Of a stretch of DNA of 64,000 nucleotides, positions 55,877 to 64,000 are shown one piece after another. Position 1 is the stretch's first letter. Each line of letters starts with the position of its first letter. The notes beneath the pieces were generated by a model, which had not been told where the DNA came from, searched no databases, and was given only the letters and a program-made list of their open reading frames with translations. A program made the position numbers and the translations under genes. The stretch is from Halorubrum sp. BV1 (GTDB taxonomy: Archaea > Halobacteriota > Halobacteria > Halobacteriales > Haloferacaceae): the NCBI RefSeq assembly GCF_000746205.1, contig NZ_JQKV01000001.1, positions 298,814 to 362,813 of the forward strand, in the 5' to 3' direction.

Positions 55877-56641
55877 ATGCGCATCGAGAACAGCTTCATC
55901 CCGGTCGAGGGCGTCGGCGAGACGACGGAGCGCCGGCTCTGGCAATCCGGGGTCACGACGTGGGAGGCGTTCGACCCCGCCGTCGACGTCGCCGGCGTCG
56001 GGGGCACGACCGCGGCGCGGATCGAGTCGTTCATCGCCGAGGCGCTGCCCCGGCTCGACGACGGCGACGCCGCCTACTTCGACCGCGCGTTCCCGAGCGG
56101 GGAGCGCTGGCGGCTGTACGAGAACTTCCGCTCTGAGACGTGTTTCTTCGACATCGAGACGACGGGACTCGACGAGCACCGCGACCGGGTCACTACGGTG
56201 AGCTTCCACCGCGACGGCGAGACGACGACCCTCGTCGCCGGCGAGGACCTCACAGCCGAGGCGATCGCCGCAGAGTTCCGCGACGCCAGCCTGGTCGCGA
56301 CGTTCAACGGTGCCCGCTTCGACGTCCCCTTCTTGGAGACCTCATTCGACATCGAGGTCGACACGCCGCACCTCGATCTGATGTATCCCGCGAAGCGGAT
56401 TGGGCTCTCGGGTGGACTGAAACCGATCGAAACACAGCTCGGGATCGAGCGCGACCGCCCGGACATCTCCGGGCGCGACGCGGTCCGACTGTGGCGCGAG
56501 TACGAGCGCGGCGACGAGGACGCGCTCGACACGCTCGTCTCGTACAACCGCGAGGACGCGGCGAACCTGCGCGCGCTCGCCGACGTGGTCTGTGAGTCGC
56601 TTCACGAGAGCGTCTTCGTCGCCGATCGCACGGCGGAGTGA
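55877..56641 (+). CDS. RNase H-like (DEDD) exonuclease domain protein with N-terminal HhH
   Basis: A 254-residue protein. Residues about 8-60 form a helix-hairpin-helix DNA-binding unit (VEGVGETTERRLWQ, GVGGTTAARI). The RNase H-like domain has the DEDD motifs: FFDIETTGLDE (Exo I), TFNGARFDVPFL (Exo II) and SYNREDAANLRAL (Exo III). It resembles the YprB/ribonuclease_H_2 family; a structure-specific nuclease in DNA repair is likely. ATG 55877 has TATA-like gtttttatc 20-28 bp upstream. Flanking SRAP gene also acts on damaged DNA. Confidence 0.82.
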   Translation: MRIENSFIPVEGVGETTERRLWQSGVTTWEAFDPAVDVAGVGGTTAARIESFIAEALPRLDDGDAAYFDRAFPSGERWRLYENFRSETCFFDIETTGLDEHRDRVTTVSFHRDGETTTLVAGEDLTAEAIAAEFRDASLVATFNGARFDVPFLETSFDIEVDTPHLDLMYPAKRIGLSGGLKPIETQLGIERDRPDISGRDAVRLWREYERGDEDALDTLVSYNREDAANLRALADVVCESLHESVFVADRTAE

Positions 56642-56674
56642 GGGTGAGATTCGCCGAGACTCGGGAGCTGCGCG

Positions 56675-56986
56675 CTATCCGTCGTCGCCGTCGGCGGACG
56701 ACTCGGCTCGCGCCGCCTCGACGCGATCGGCGGTCGACTCCAGCGCGTCGCCGAGCGTCCGCGCCTGCGCCGGCGAGAGGTCGATCTCGTCGGCGTGCGG
56801 CGCGATCGCGTCGGTGTCCGTCCCGTCGAGTTCGACCTGTAGCGTCACATGCTCCGGGTCCTCCCGCGGGGCCGTGACGTTTACGACGCCGGGCGCGTCC
56901 GTCTCGAACTCGTGGCCGCGGGCGCGACCGTCGACCAGATCGAGGGTGGTGTACGCGTTCACCCGAAGCAGCCTGTCGGCCATCAT
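56675..56986 (-). CDS. DUF6360-family protein
   Basis: A 103-residue haloarchaeal protein (start ATG 56986 or 56983) containing LLRVNAYTTLDLVDGRARG and GVVNVTAPREDPEHVTLQVEL with a helical C-terminal half. The pattern fits DUF6360, unknown function. Its ATG overlaps the TGA of nirA (TGATG), so it is coupled to nirA and may help the reductase or its regulation. Confidence 0.68.
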   Translation of the reverse strand: MMADRLLRVNAYTTLDLVDGRARGHEFETDAPGVVNVTAPREDPEHVTLQVELDGTDTDAIAPHADEIDLSPAQARTLGDALESTADRVEAARAESSADGDDG

Positions 56987-58734
56987 CAGTCGTCCGCGGG
57001 CGCGTTGGGCGCTGCGTCGAGCGAGTCGTCCTCAGCGTACGGGTACCACGTCCGCTTCGTGTTGTGCATCATGGGATCGTCGTAGTCGGTCTCCTCGGGG
57101 TCGACGAACGCGTCCAGCTCGTCGTCGTCGTGGCGGGCGACGAACGCCCGGAACGACTCGCCCTCCTCGCGCTCGGCGGCGAAGGTGTCGATCAGATTCG
57201 CGATGGCGCCCGGCACCTCGTCGGCCGGAACGCGCTGGGTCACCCACCGGGCGAACTGCGGCTCCGCGCCGAGCCCGCCGCCGAGTCCGACGTCGAGCGC
57301 CTCCACGGGCTCACCGTCCTTGCGCGTCTTCATGCCGCGCAGGCTCACGTCGGCGATCTGCGGCTGCGCGCAGGAGGCCGTACAGCCCGAGAGGTGGATG
57401 TGGAACTGGTCGACGTCGTCGGGCAGATCGACGGTCTCCTTGAGCCACCGGGCGTACCGGACCTGTCGGTTCTTCGTCTCGACGATGGACAGCGAGCAGT
57501 ACTCCGTGCCGGTACACGCGACGGAGCCGCGCATGAACGGCGACGGCGACGGGGAGTAGTGCTCCAAGATCGGTTCGTCGAGCAGGTCGTCGAGCGCGTC
57601 GTCCGGCACGTCGGTCACGATGACGTTCTGGCGCTGCGAGAGACGCACCTCGCCGGAGCCGTACTCGTCTGCGACGTCCGCGAGTTCGAGGACGTCTTCA
57701 GCACCCATCCGCCCGACGAGGACGTTCAGACCGACGAAGTTCGCCCCGTCCTTCTGGTCGTGGATTCCGATGAGGTCGTTTCTCTCTCCCGCGCCCGTGT
57801 TGTACGTGTACTCCTCGCGGACGTCGCGGCCGGCGGTGTGTAGCTCGAAGTCGACGTACTCTTCCTGGAGCGTCTCGCGGACCCTCTCGGCTCCCCACTC
57901 GTCGACGAGGAACTTGATCCGGGCGTTGTAGCGGTCCTCGCGGTCGCCGTTGTCACGGAACAGCGCCGAGAGCCCGCCGGCCACGTCGGAGACGCGCTCG
58001 GGCGAGACCCAGACGTCGATGTCCCGTGCGAGCCGCGGCTCGTTGCGCGAGAGACCGCCGCCAACGCGGACGTTGAATCCGACGACGTCCTCGCCACCGA
58101 CGTCCTTGTACGCGGGCTCGAAGGCGAGGTCGTTGATGTCGCCCTGACCCGAGCCGTCGGCGGAGCCCGTCACAGACACCTTCCACTTTCGCGGGAGGTT
58201 CGAGTGGTCGTCGTTCCCCTTGAACGTCTCGTTGAGTTCGCGGATGACGGGCCACGCGTCGATGACCTCTTGGGCGTCCTTGCCGGCCACGGGGTTGCCG
58301 ACGATGTTCCGCCACGAGTCGCCACAGGCCTGCTGGGTCGAGAGCCCGTTCGCTTCGAGCTTCTCGAAGACGGCGGGCACGTCCGAGAGTTCGATCCAGT
58401 GGAGCTGGATCGACTGTCGGGTGGTGAAATCGGCGTACGCGTCGCCGAAGATCGGGTTCGTCCCCGGACCGCGGGCGTACTCGTCGGCTACCTCGCCGAC
58501 GACGCGGAGCTGCCCGGGTTCGAGGACGCCGTTCGGCGTCCCGATCCGCATCATGAAGTACCCTTCCTGTCCGTTCCGCTGGTGGTACAGGCCCCACCAC
58601 TTGAACCGCTCGAACCACGCGTCCCGCTCGTCGTCGGGGATCGAGTCGAACCCCTGCTCTGCGAACTCGAACAGGTGGTCCCGGATCTCCGACCCGTAGA
58701 CCTCCGACTTCCAGTTTTCGACGTCCGTTGGCAT
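56986..58734 (-). CDS. nirA: ferredoxin-dependent nitrite/sulfite reductase (siroheme, 4Fe-4S)
   Basis: A 582-residue reductase with the duplicated NirA/SiR fold. The siroheme/4Fe-4S cysteines are CTGTEYCSLSI (C-x5-C) and SGCTASCAQP (C-x3-C). Two ferrodoxin-like half domains begin at about residues 60 and 330, each with a TTRQSIQLHWI or LSQRQNVIVTD segment. It reduces nitrite to ammonia (assimilatory) or sulfite to sulfide with ferredoxin electrons. Nitrite is favoured because haloarchaeal nirA has this form, but no nitrate reductase is in the window. Coupled to DUF6360 downstream. Confidence 0.88.
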   Translation of the reverse strand: MPTDVENWKSEVYGSEIRDHLFEFAEQGFDSIPDDERDAWFERFKWWGLYHQRNGQEGYFMMRIGTPNGVLEPGQLRVVGEVADEYARGPGTNPIFGDAYADFTTRQSIQLHWIELSDVPAVFEKLEANGLSTQQACGDSWRNIVGNPVAGKDAQEVIDAWPVIRELNETFKGNDDHSNLPRKWKVSVTGSADGSGQGDINDLAFEPAYKDVGGEDVVGFNVRVGGGLSRNEPRLARDIDVWVSPERVSDVAGGLSALFRDNGDREDRYNARIKFLVDEWGAERVRETLQEEYVDFELHTAGRDVREEYTYNTGAGERNDLIGIHDQKDGANFVGLNVLVGRMGAEDVLELADVADEYGSGEVRLSQRQNVIVTDVPDDALDDLLDEPILEHYSPSPSPFMRGSVACTGTEYCSLSIVETKNRQVRYARWLKETVDLPDDVDQFHIHLSGCTASCAQPQIADVSLRGMKTRKDGEPVEALDVGLGGGLGAEPQFARWVTQRVPADEVPGAIANLIDTFAAEREEGESFRAFVARHDDDELDAFVDPEETDYDDPMMHNTKRTWYPYAEDDSLDAAPNAPADD

Positions 58735-58814
58735 CGATATCGGCTACACGCCCCCACCACATAGGCGACTGCGTCGAGTCAACCTTCCCCGGTGCTGCCC
58801 CGAAGCGGCAACTA

Positions 58815-59132
58815 TCACTGGTTCATCTCGGGGCGTGGGCGTCTGATCGCGGACCGATCGAGTGCGGCGAAGGAACCGTCGCGAATCCGTCCGACGGGTA
58901 TCCAGCCGGTCGTTCCGGACGCGCCGCAGGCGATACACTGTCCGTACACGCGGACCTCGACGGTCGGCCCGTCGACGCCGACGGTCTGGAAGTTCTCGAC
59001 TACCAGATCGGCGAGATCGCAGCCACAGAATTCGTCGGTGTCGAGCCGCCACAGTTCGCTAACGCGCACTTCTCGGTGGTCGTCGACGGAGATCCACGCA
59101 CCGTCGTCGAGGACTCGCAGGCGAGTTGTCAC
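58815..59132 (-). CDS. small zinc-binding protein near nirA, unknown function
   Basis: A 105-residue protein from GTG 59132 (MTTRLRVLDDGAWIS). It has FCGCDLADLVVE and, later, YGQCIACGASGTTGW: a CxC and a CxxC pair that may hold one zinc. Composition is haloarchaeal. Start is uncertain; longer frames upstream have poor codon character. It lies 80 bp from the nirA start on the same strand, so a shared role is possible. Confidence 0.5.
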   Translation of the reverse strand: MTTRLRVLDDGAWISVDDHREVRVSELWRLDTDEFCGCDLADLVVENFQTVGVDGPTVEVRVYGQCIACGASGTTGWIPVGRIRDGSFAALDRSAIRRPRPEMNQ

Positions 59133-59349
59133 GGGTCGAATTAGACGCGGGGCCGTCAATGCGTGTCGGTGCGTGCAAACGGCCGGCGTTTCCGTGACGT
59201 GGGTGGACGGACGAAATCGCCCGACAGAGGCGGGAATAGTCGCCGCTCGGCCGTCACGAGTACCGGACACCGGTTCCGGTATCCCCGAGTAGTGGTGTGA
59301 ATTACTCCTGAACGGCCGCTTATGCCCCGATAGGCCGTGGACCATATCG

Positions 59350-59478
59350 ATGACCGACCCGACTACCGGATCGAACGCACCCGCCGCCGTTCCGGCGAGT
59401 GCGGAGCACAGAGAGCACGCGTCCGCTGACGTGGCACCGGAGCTGTTCGAGCGCGGCGCAGACGGGGACCACCGATGA
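59350..59478 (+). CDS. candidate 42-residue microprotein upstream of a small acidic protein
   Basis: ATG 59350 to TGA 59478: MTDPTTGSNAPAAVPASAEH, then an acidic tail with PELFERGADGDHR. gcttatgcc (about 59321-59329) is 21-29 bp upstream. Its stop overlaps the ATG of the next gene as ATGA. The tight overlap and promoter argue for real translation. Unknown function. Confidence 0.5.
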   Translation: MTDPTTGSNAPAAVPASAEHREHASADVAPELFERGADGDHR

Positions 59479-59666
59479 CGCTCGACACCGCACCGCCGCC
59501 GAAAGACGAGTCGGAGACCGGGGCCGAACACGGCGCGGTCCCGAGCGACGACGACGCTGACGACGACCCGCGACCGGCGGACGGCGACGCGAGTCACCTC
59601 GACGACCTCGAAGACGGCGCGGGCTGTACGGAGATCTGGGAGAAACTCTCGGAGGGACGGGAGTAA
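59475..59666 (+). CDS. small acidic protein with GCTEIWEKLSE tail, unknown function
   Basis: A 63-residue, strongly acidic protein (Asp/Glu-rich middle). The end, LDDLEDGAGCTEIWEKLSEGRE, has a single cysteine and looks like a short docking helix. It is coupled to the 42-residue frame before it. I recall similar tails in haloarchaeal small proteins but cannot name a family. Proximity to nirA (divergent) may be meaningful. Confidence 0.58.
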   Translation: MTLDTAPPPKDESETGAEHGAVPSDDDADDDPRPADGDASHLDDLEDGAGCTEIWEKLSEGRE

Positions 59667-59703
59667 CGTTAGTAGCGGAGACGACCGCGTGCCGAAGCGC
59701 GCC

Positions 59704-60243
59704 CTACGACAGGTGCGCCGCGATGTCGGCCTCGGTAATGATCCCGACCGTCTCGCCCCCGTCGGTAACCATCACGGCCTTGTAGTGGTCGAGCAGGTTC
59801 CGGACCTCGTCGACCGTCGCGCTCGGCGCGACGGTGGGGAACGACTCGCTCATCACCTCGCTGACCGGGTGCTCTCCGACGTTGTCGCCGGCGTGGATCA
59901 CGTCGCCTTGACTGATCGACCCGACGGGCACCCCGCTCTGGAGGACCGGTAACTGCGAGTACGCCTCCGCTTCCATCAGTTCGACCGCCTCACGCACCGC
60001 GTCGTCGGGCGCGACGCTGATGACGGTCTCGTTCATCAGGTCGGTCGCGCGGACGACCTCGCCTTCGGCCGCGTGGAGCGCGTTGACGATCCGACGCAGC
60101 GTCGAGAGCCGCGGATCGACGTCACCGCCCTCGATCCGCGCGATGAGCGGCTGTGAGACGTCGGCCGCGTCCGCGAGTTCGCTCTGTGTCAACTCGAGGT
60201 CCGTTCGGCGCTCGCGGAGGTCCTGTGGCGTCGGAAGTTCCAT
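59704..60243 (-). CDS. XRE-type HTH regulator with two CBS domains
   Basis: A 179-residue regulator. Residues about 8-60 form an XRE helix-turn-helix (LTQSELADAADVSQPLIARIEGG). Two CBS domains follow (about 68-120 and 125-178), with MNETVISVAPDDAV and MSESFPTVAPSATV marking their starts. CBS pairs bind adenosyl ligands (AMP, ATP, SAM), so DNA binding probably responds to energy charge or a nucleotide. TATA-like CTAATAAC (about 60263-60272, reverse) supports ATG 60243. It is divergent from the E1-lipoyl operon and may control it. Confidence 0.92.
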   Translation of the reverse strand: MELPTPQDLRERRTDLELTQSELADAADVSQPLIARIEGGDVDPRLSTLRRIVNALHAAEGEVVRATDLMNETVISVAPDDAVREAVELMEAEAYSQLPVLQSGVPVGSISQGDVIHAGDNVGEHPVSEVMSESFPTVAPSATVDEVRNLLDHYKAVMVTDGGETVGIITEADIAAHLS

Positions 60244-60365
60244 GCCGACAGATAACTCCGGGTTATTAGAAAAGGTTTCGGCGGCGTCTGATATCGCAGC
60301 GGGACAGTGCCGGAGGTCCGCCTGCCGCCGGAAACACTATCATCGATCGTGTACGACATCGTGTC

Positions 60366-61409
60366 ATGGTATCAGTAGACAGGATGCGAGCGCTGTACGC
60401 CGACATGGTCACGGCGCGTCACTACGAGGAGCGCTTACAAGAGGAGTATCTGGAGGGAAAACAGCCGGCGTTCGATATCTCGGCGGGGCCGATCCCCGGA
60501 GAACTCCACCTCGCTGCGGGACAAGAGGCGGCGGCCGTCGGCGTCTGTCACCACCTCGAAGCGGACGACACCGTAACCGCGCCGCACCGACCGCACCACG
60601 TCGCCATCGCGAAGGGCGTGGACCTGAAGCGGATGACCGCCGAGATCTTCGGACGGAAAACGGGACTCGGTAAGGGGAAAGGCGGTCACATGCACTTATT
60701 CGACCCCGACGTAAACTTCGCCTGTAGCGGGATCATCGCCGAGGGGTGTCCGCCGGCCGCCGGGGCGGCGCTGGCGGCGAAGAAGCGAAACGAGGACTCC
60801 GTGGCGGTCGCGTTCCTCGGCGAGGGCGCGATCGATCAGGGAGCGTTCCTCGAATCGCTGAACTTCGCGAGCGTTCACGACCTGCCGGTCGTGTTCGTCG
60901 TGGAGGACAACGACTGGGCGATAAGCATGCCGAAAGAGCGCGTCACGGACGTGGAGAACGGTTCGGAGAGGGCGGCCGGCTTCGACATGCCCGGCTTCCG
61001 CGTCGACCACGACGACGCCCTCGCCGTCTACGAGGCGGCCGGAGAGGCCATCGGTCGCGCGCGCGACCAGAACGGACCGACTCTCTTGGAGGTGCAAGTC
61101 CACCGCCGGATGGGCCACTTCATGGGCGATCCGCAGACGTATCGTCCCGACGACGACGAAGAGGCGGCGCTCGCTCGCGACTCGATCGAGAGGCTCGAAT
61201 CGACGCTTCGCGACCACGGCCTCGGCGACGACGACCTCGCGGCGATTCGCGGCGACGCGGAAGAGCGGGTCGAGGAGGCGATCGCGTGGGCGAAAGAGCA
61301 GCCACAGCCGGACCCCGAGGACGCCTACGACGACGTGTTCGTCAACCCGCCGTCGGGCGTGACGACGGAGGAGCCCGACTTCGATCTCGCAGGGGGTGAG
61401 GACCGATGA
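60366..61409 (+). CDS. 2-oxoacid dehydrogenase E1 component, alpha subunit
   Basis: A 347-residue ThDP-dependent E1alpha of the pyruvate/branched-chain/acetoin dehydrogenase group. Family segments: HLAAGQEAAAVG, PHRPHHVAIAKGVD, GKGKGGHMHLFD, and the ThDP motif GEGAIDQGAFLESLN with VVEDNDWAIS. GHMHLFD is like acetoin or pyruvate dehydrogenase E1. It pairs with E1beta and decarboxylates a 2-oxoacid (or acetoin-like ketone), passing the acyl group to a lipoyl protein. Stop overlaps the E1beta ATG (ATGA). Substrate not determinable. Confidence 0.92.
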   Translation: MVSVDRMRALYADMVTARHYEERLQEEYLEGKQPAFDISAGPIPGELHLAAGQEAAAVGVCHHLEADDTVTAPHRPHHVAIAKGVDLKRMTAEIFGRKTGLGKGKGGHMHLFDPDVNFACSGIIAEGCPPAAGAALAAKKRNEDSVAVAFLGEGAIDQGAFLESLNFASVHDLPVVFVVEDNDWAISMPKERVTDVENGSERAAGFDMPGFRVDHDDALAVYEAAGEAIGRARDQNGPTLLEVQVHRRMGHFMGDPQTYRPDDDEEAALARDSIERLESTLRDHGLGDDDLAAIRGDAEERVEEAIAWAKEQPQPDPEDAYDDVFVNPPSGVTTEEPDFDLAGGEDR

Positions 61410-62434
61410 GCGACGCGGACGACGCGGTCGACCGCGAGCTGACGATGAGCCGAGCGATGGTGGAGTCGATCGCCCACGAGATGCGCGCGAACGAGGAGGT
61501 ATTCTACATGGGCGAAGACGTCGCCGACTACGGCGGCATCTTCGACAGCACCCAAGGGCTCCTCGACGAGTTCGGCCGTGACCGGATCATGGACGTGCCG
61601 ATAAGCGAGACGGCGTATCTCGGGGCCGCCGTCGGTGCCGCCCAAGAGGGGATGCGACCCATAGCGGAGCTGATGTTCGTCGACTTCTTCGGGGTCGCGA
61701 TGGACCAGATCTACAACCAGCTCGCGAAGAACACCTACATGAGCGGGGGGAACGTGAACGTCCCGCTCGTTCTCACGGCCGCCGTCGGCGGAACGTACAA
61801 CGACGCCGCACAGCACTCACAGACGCTGTACGGAACGTTCGCACACGTACCGGGGCTGAAGATCGTCGTGCCGTCGACGGCGTACGACGCGAAGGGGCTG
61901 ATGCACAACGCGATCCGCGACGACGACCCGGTGATGTACCTCTTCCACAAGCGGCTGATGGGTATCGGCTGGATGCCGGCCCCGGACGGCCCGAAGACGC
62001 CGGTCCCGGAGACGGACTACACGATCCCCTTCGGGTCGGCAGACGTCAAACGCGAGGGAGCGGACGTGACGATCGTCACGCTCGGCCTCCACGTCCACCG
62101 GGCGCTCGACGCGGCGGAGTCGCTCGCGGCGGACGATATCGACGCGGAGGTCGTCGACCTCCGCACGCTCGTCCCCCTCGATACGGAGACGATCGTCGAG
62201 TCCGTCCGGAAGACCGGGCGGCTCGTCGTCGTCGACGAGGACTACCGGTCGTTCGGCGTGACCGGAGAGATAATCGCGAGCGTCGCCGACGGCGACCTCG
62301 ACGCGCTCGACGCCGTCGAGCGGGTGGCCGTCCCCGACGTCCCGATCCCGTACGCCCGTCCGATGGAGAACGAAGTCATTCCGGACGCCACGGACATCGA
62401 ATCGAGCGTCCGCGAGGTCGTCTCGGGAGAATGA
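61406..62434 (+). CDS. 2-oxoacid dehydrogenase E1 component, beta subunit
   Basis: A 342-residue E1beta. The N-terminal ThDP-fold half has MGEDVADYGGIFDSTQGL and DVPISETAYLGAAVGAA; the C-terminal transketolase domain has EVVDLRTLVPLDTETIVESV and VVVDEDYRSFGVTGEI. It forms the heterotetramer with E1alpha. Both junctions, with E1alpha before and the lipoyl protein after, are 4-bp ATGA overlaps, so the three subunits are translated in step. Confidence 0.93.
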   Translation: MSDADDAVDRELTMSRAMVESIAHEMRANEEVFYMGEDVADYGGIFDSTQGLLDEFGRDRIMDVPISETAYLGAAVGAAQEGMRPIAELMFVDFFGVAMDQIYNQLAKNTYMSGGNVNVPLVLTAAVGGTYNDAAQHSQTLYGTFAHVPGLKIVVPSTAYDAKGLMHNAIRDDDPVMYLFHKRLMGIGWMPAPDGPKTPVPETDYTIPFGSADVKREGADVTIVTLGLHVHRALDAAESLAADDIDAEVVDLRTLVPLDTETIVESVRKTGRLVVVDEDYRSFGVTGEIIASVADGDLDALDAVERVAVPDVPIPYARPMENEVIPDATDIESSVREVVSGE

Positions 62435-62718
62435 CCGATCGGAGACGCGTGACCGACGGCGGGTCCGGGATGCGGGTGGCGGTTCGCGCCACTGGCGACT
62501 GGGAGGACGACGTCGACGAGACAGAGGGGATCGTCATCGACTGGTTCACCCGCGAGGGTCAGTCGGTGCAAGCCGGCGATACCGTCTGTGAGATACAAGT
62601 CGAGAAGGTGAGCGTCGATATCCACGCGCCCGTCGCGGGGACTCTCGACGAGATAGTCGTGAGCGAAGACGACGCGTTCGAGATCGGTGACACGCTCGGG
62701 TGGATCCGGTCCGAGTGA
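62431..62718 (+). CDS. stand-alone lipoyl-domain protein
   Basis: A 95-residue lipoyl/biotinyl-domain protein. The attachment lysine is in IQVEKVSVDIHAP with the domain's symmetric beta-hairpins (GIVIDWFTREGQSVQAGD and GTLDEIVVSEDDAFEIGD). There is no E2 peripheral-binding or acyltransferase domain. A 13-residue tail precedes an internal ATG (62470) where the domain proper begins; the ATGA overlap with E1beta favours 62431. In haloarchaea, unattached lipoyl domains beside E1 genes have been described in Haloferax. It carries acyl groups between E1 and an E2 encoded elsewhere. Confidence 0.88.
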   Translation: MTDRRRVTDGGSGMRVAVRATGDWEDDVDETEGIVIDWFTREGQSVQAGDTVCEIQVEKVSVDIHAPVAGTLDEIVVSEDDAFEIGDTLGWIRSE

Positions 62719-62797
62719 GTGCACGTCCCCTTGACACTCCCGACGTCGCTCGACGGGACCGGGGGATTATGTACCGCCGGAACGTGCGGTCGGTGGT

Positions 62798-63169
62798 ATG
62801 CGTCTTGCGCTCATCGCTCACGACGAACTGAAAGACGAGATGGTCGCGTTCGTCACCGCTCACGCCGACGCCCTCGGGGAGTGCGAACTGGTGACGACGG
62901 GGACGACGGGGAAGCGGATCGCAGACGAGACGGGTCTCGCGGTGAATCGACAGGCATCGGGGCCGTACGGTGGCGACCTCCAGATCGGGGGACAGATCGC
63001 CGACGGAGCGATAGACGGCGTCGTCTTCCTCAGGGATCCGCTCACCGCGCAGGCACACGAGCCGGACATCTCGGCGCTGTTGCGCGTGTGCGACGTGAAG
63101 GACATCCCGCTGGCGACGAACGTCGCCTCCGCAGACCTCCTCGTCGAGGGACTCCTCGGCGACGGCTGA
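62798..63169 (+). CDS. mgsA: methylglyoxal synthase
   Basis: A 123-residue MgsA, which converts dihydroxyacetone phosphate to methylglyoxal and phosphate. Signatures are [24 protein letters not shown] (phosphate site), [16 protein letters not shown] and [15 protein letters not shown] with the catalytic Asp and His, then [12 protein letters not shown]. Length is normal. Its own promoter is probably gggattatg (about 62763-62771). It is next to a lipoyl/E1 operon; a link through methylglyoxal or lactaldehyde/pyruvate metabolism is possible but unproven. Confidence 0.94.
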   Translation: MRLALIAHDELKDEMVAFVTAHADALGECELVTTGTTGKRIADETGLAVNRQASGPYGGDLQIGGQIADGAIDGVVFLRDPLTAQAHEPDISALLRVCDVKDIPLATNVASADLLVEGLLGDG

Positions 63170-63257
63170 GCGCGTTCGGTCTCGCCGAGGCCGCCAATTA
63201 TCACCGCGGATACTCTGTCCGGCGGTGTTTTACCCCCGGCCGCCGTACGATCCGGCG

Positions 63258-63755
63258 ATGAACCGTCCGAATCGGCTCCACGTCGTCGTCGCGCTCGCGC
63301 TGCTCCTCGCCGCCCCGGGGGCTGCGAGCGGCGCGGCCCTCGCAGGACCGGCTCAGGCGGCTGACGGCGGACTTTCCGGTGAGCCGACCGACGGCTCGGT
63401 CGAGCCGATGACGGCGTGTTTCACCGGTGACGGCTATCCGATCTCGATAGGCGAGACCGGGGCGACGCTGGACGCGCTCGTTCACCTCTCCGTGTTGACG
63501 GATCCGGCGGTCGGAAACGAGTTCGGAATCGAGGCGGCCGGTATGCTGGAGGGCGATTCGATCGTGACGCTCGCGGCAGGCGTCAGACTCACCGCACGGG
63601 AGGCGATCGCGGACGGCGTCGACCCGTTTGCGGCGTTCGACATCTTGTACACCTACGAGCTTCGCCTCCCGATGTTCGGCGGGTCGATAGACGAGACGGA
63701 GTACCGGGATAGCGGCTCCCCGTTCCGGTCGAGCGCGGGCGTCGTCCCGTGTTGA
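63258..63755 (+). CDS. secreted haloarchaeal protein, unknown function
   Basis: A 165-residue protein with an N-terminal signal peptide (NRLHVVVALALLLAAPGAASG, cleaved near residue 30) and an acidic, beta-rich mature part containing ACFTGDGYPISIGETGATL, LVHLSVLTDPAVGNEFGIE and a C-terminal cysteine (VVPC). Two cysteines in all may form a disulfide outside the cell. gtgttttac (about 63224-63232) is at promoter distance. Family not named. Confidence 0.7.
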   Translation: MNRPNRLHVVVALALLLAAPGAASGAALAGPAQAADGGLSGEPTDGSVEPMTACFTGDGYPISIGETGATLDALVHLSVLTDPAVGNEFGIEAAGMLEGDSIVTLAAGVRLTAREAIADGVDPFAAFDILYTYELRLPMFGGSIDETEYRDSGSPFRSSAGVVPC

Positions 63756-63856
63756 CGTGTTCTGTGTGACGCGTTCAGATTCGCGAGCGGTGCGGGATCG
63801 CGTTCGCTGCACGCGACGGTGGTGTCCGCCGATCCGTCCGCCGGCGAGTCCCGACG

Positions 63857-64000
63857 TCAGACCGGGGGACCATCTTCCTCGTAATCAGTTTCGAGGATGA
63901 TCATCGTCTGTGACCGCGAGAAGCCGTCCATCTCCGCTATCCGGTCGAACATCAGTTCCCGGAGGCTCCCGGTGTCGACGGCGACGACGCGAAGGAGCAC
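63857..64000 (-). CDS. Lrp/AsnC-family regulator, C-terminal fragment
   Basis: Only the last 47 residues lie in the window. They read VLLRVVAVDTGSLRELMFDR, then AEMDGFSRSQTMIILET, the last strand-helix-strand of the Lrp/AsnC ligand-binding (RAM) domain. The stop is TGA at 63859-63857. The HTH and start are beyond base 64000. RAM domains bind amino acids or act in oligomerisation; the target is unknown. Confidence 0.75.
   Translation of the reverse strand: MLLRVVAVDTGSLRELMFDRIAEMDGFSRSQTMIILETDYEEDGPPV

Overview
The window is haloarchaeal chromosome, most likely Halorubrum or a near relative in the Haloferacales. The evidence is high GC, strongly acidic proteins, leaderless-style promoters (TATA box about 25-30 bp upstream of many start codons), no Shine-Dalgarno sites deciding starts, and families known mainly from haloarchaea (RdfA with its SMC-like partner, DUF6360, TIGR04206, HTH_10 regulators). 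I see no rRNA, CRISPR array, insertion sequence or phage gene.

Layout. 1-7.2 kb: a universal stress protein cut by the window edge, an 0.8 kb gene-free stretch, the cell-shape gene rdfA with an SMC/Rad50-like ATPase, then a Zn/Cd/Pb-type P-type ATPase with a 14-bp palindrome at its promoter and a bacterio-opsin-activator-like regulator. 7.4-36.3 kb: an accessory catabolic island for hydroxy- or dicarboxylic acids. It holds two IclR regulators, a complete TctC-TctB-TctA uptake system, an MFS carrier, a D-2-hydroxyacid dehydrogenase, a ThDP enzyme, a malic enzyme, an FAD/Fe-S (D-lactate/glycolate type) dehydrogenase, a D-malate/tartrate-type dehydrogenase, two family III CoA-transferases, two crotonases, a cysteine-less thiolase-fold protein coupled to a DUF35 partner, a glycerate kinase and a LarA-like protein. 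The parts fit uptake of a hydroxy(di)carboxylate, CoA activation, hydration or isomerisation and C-C cleavage, plus a branch through glycerate to central carbon. The substrate cannot be read from sequence.

36.4-59.7 kb: mostly core genes, including aroC, a TIGR04206 protein, UDP-sugar dehydrogenase, a PAPS-reductase-family protein, a PHP protein, tsr3, a peroxiredoxin, tRNA-Gly(CCC), nadE, tyrA, an Rsm22-like methyltransferase, a SRAP protein, an RNase H-like exonuclease and nirA. The ZIP transporter and the UDP-sugar dehydrogenase (39.8-42.1 kb) carry five frameshifts that all behave as single-base deletions, which points to an assembly or sequencing fault as much as to gene decay.

59.7-64 kb: an XRE-CBS regulator, then an overlapping E1alpha-E1beta-lipoyl operon of a 2-oxoacid dehydrogenase without a local E2 core or E3, methylglyoxal synthase, a secreted protein, and the end of an Lrp/AsnC-type regulator.

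The strongest candidates for new biology are the thiolase-fold/DUF35 pair inside the CoA-dependent island (possible retro-aldolase), the RdfA/SMC-like pair with its degenerate nucleotide-binding motifs, the palindromic operator at the metal ATPase, and several overlapping microprotein genes (in front of nadE and beside nirA).
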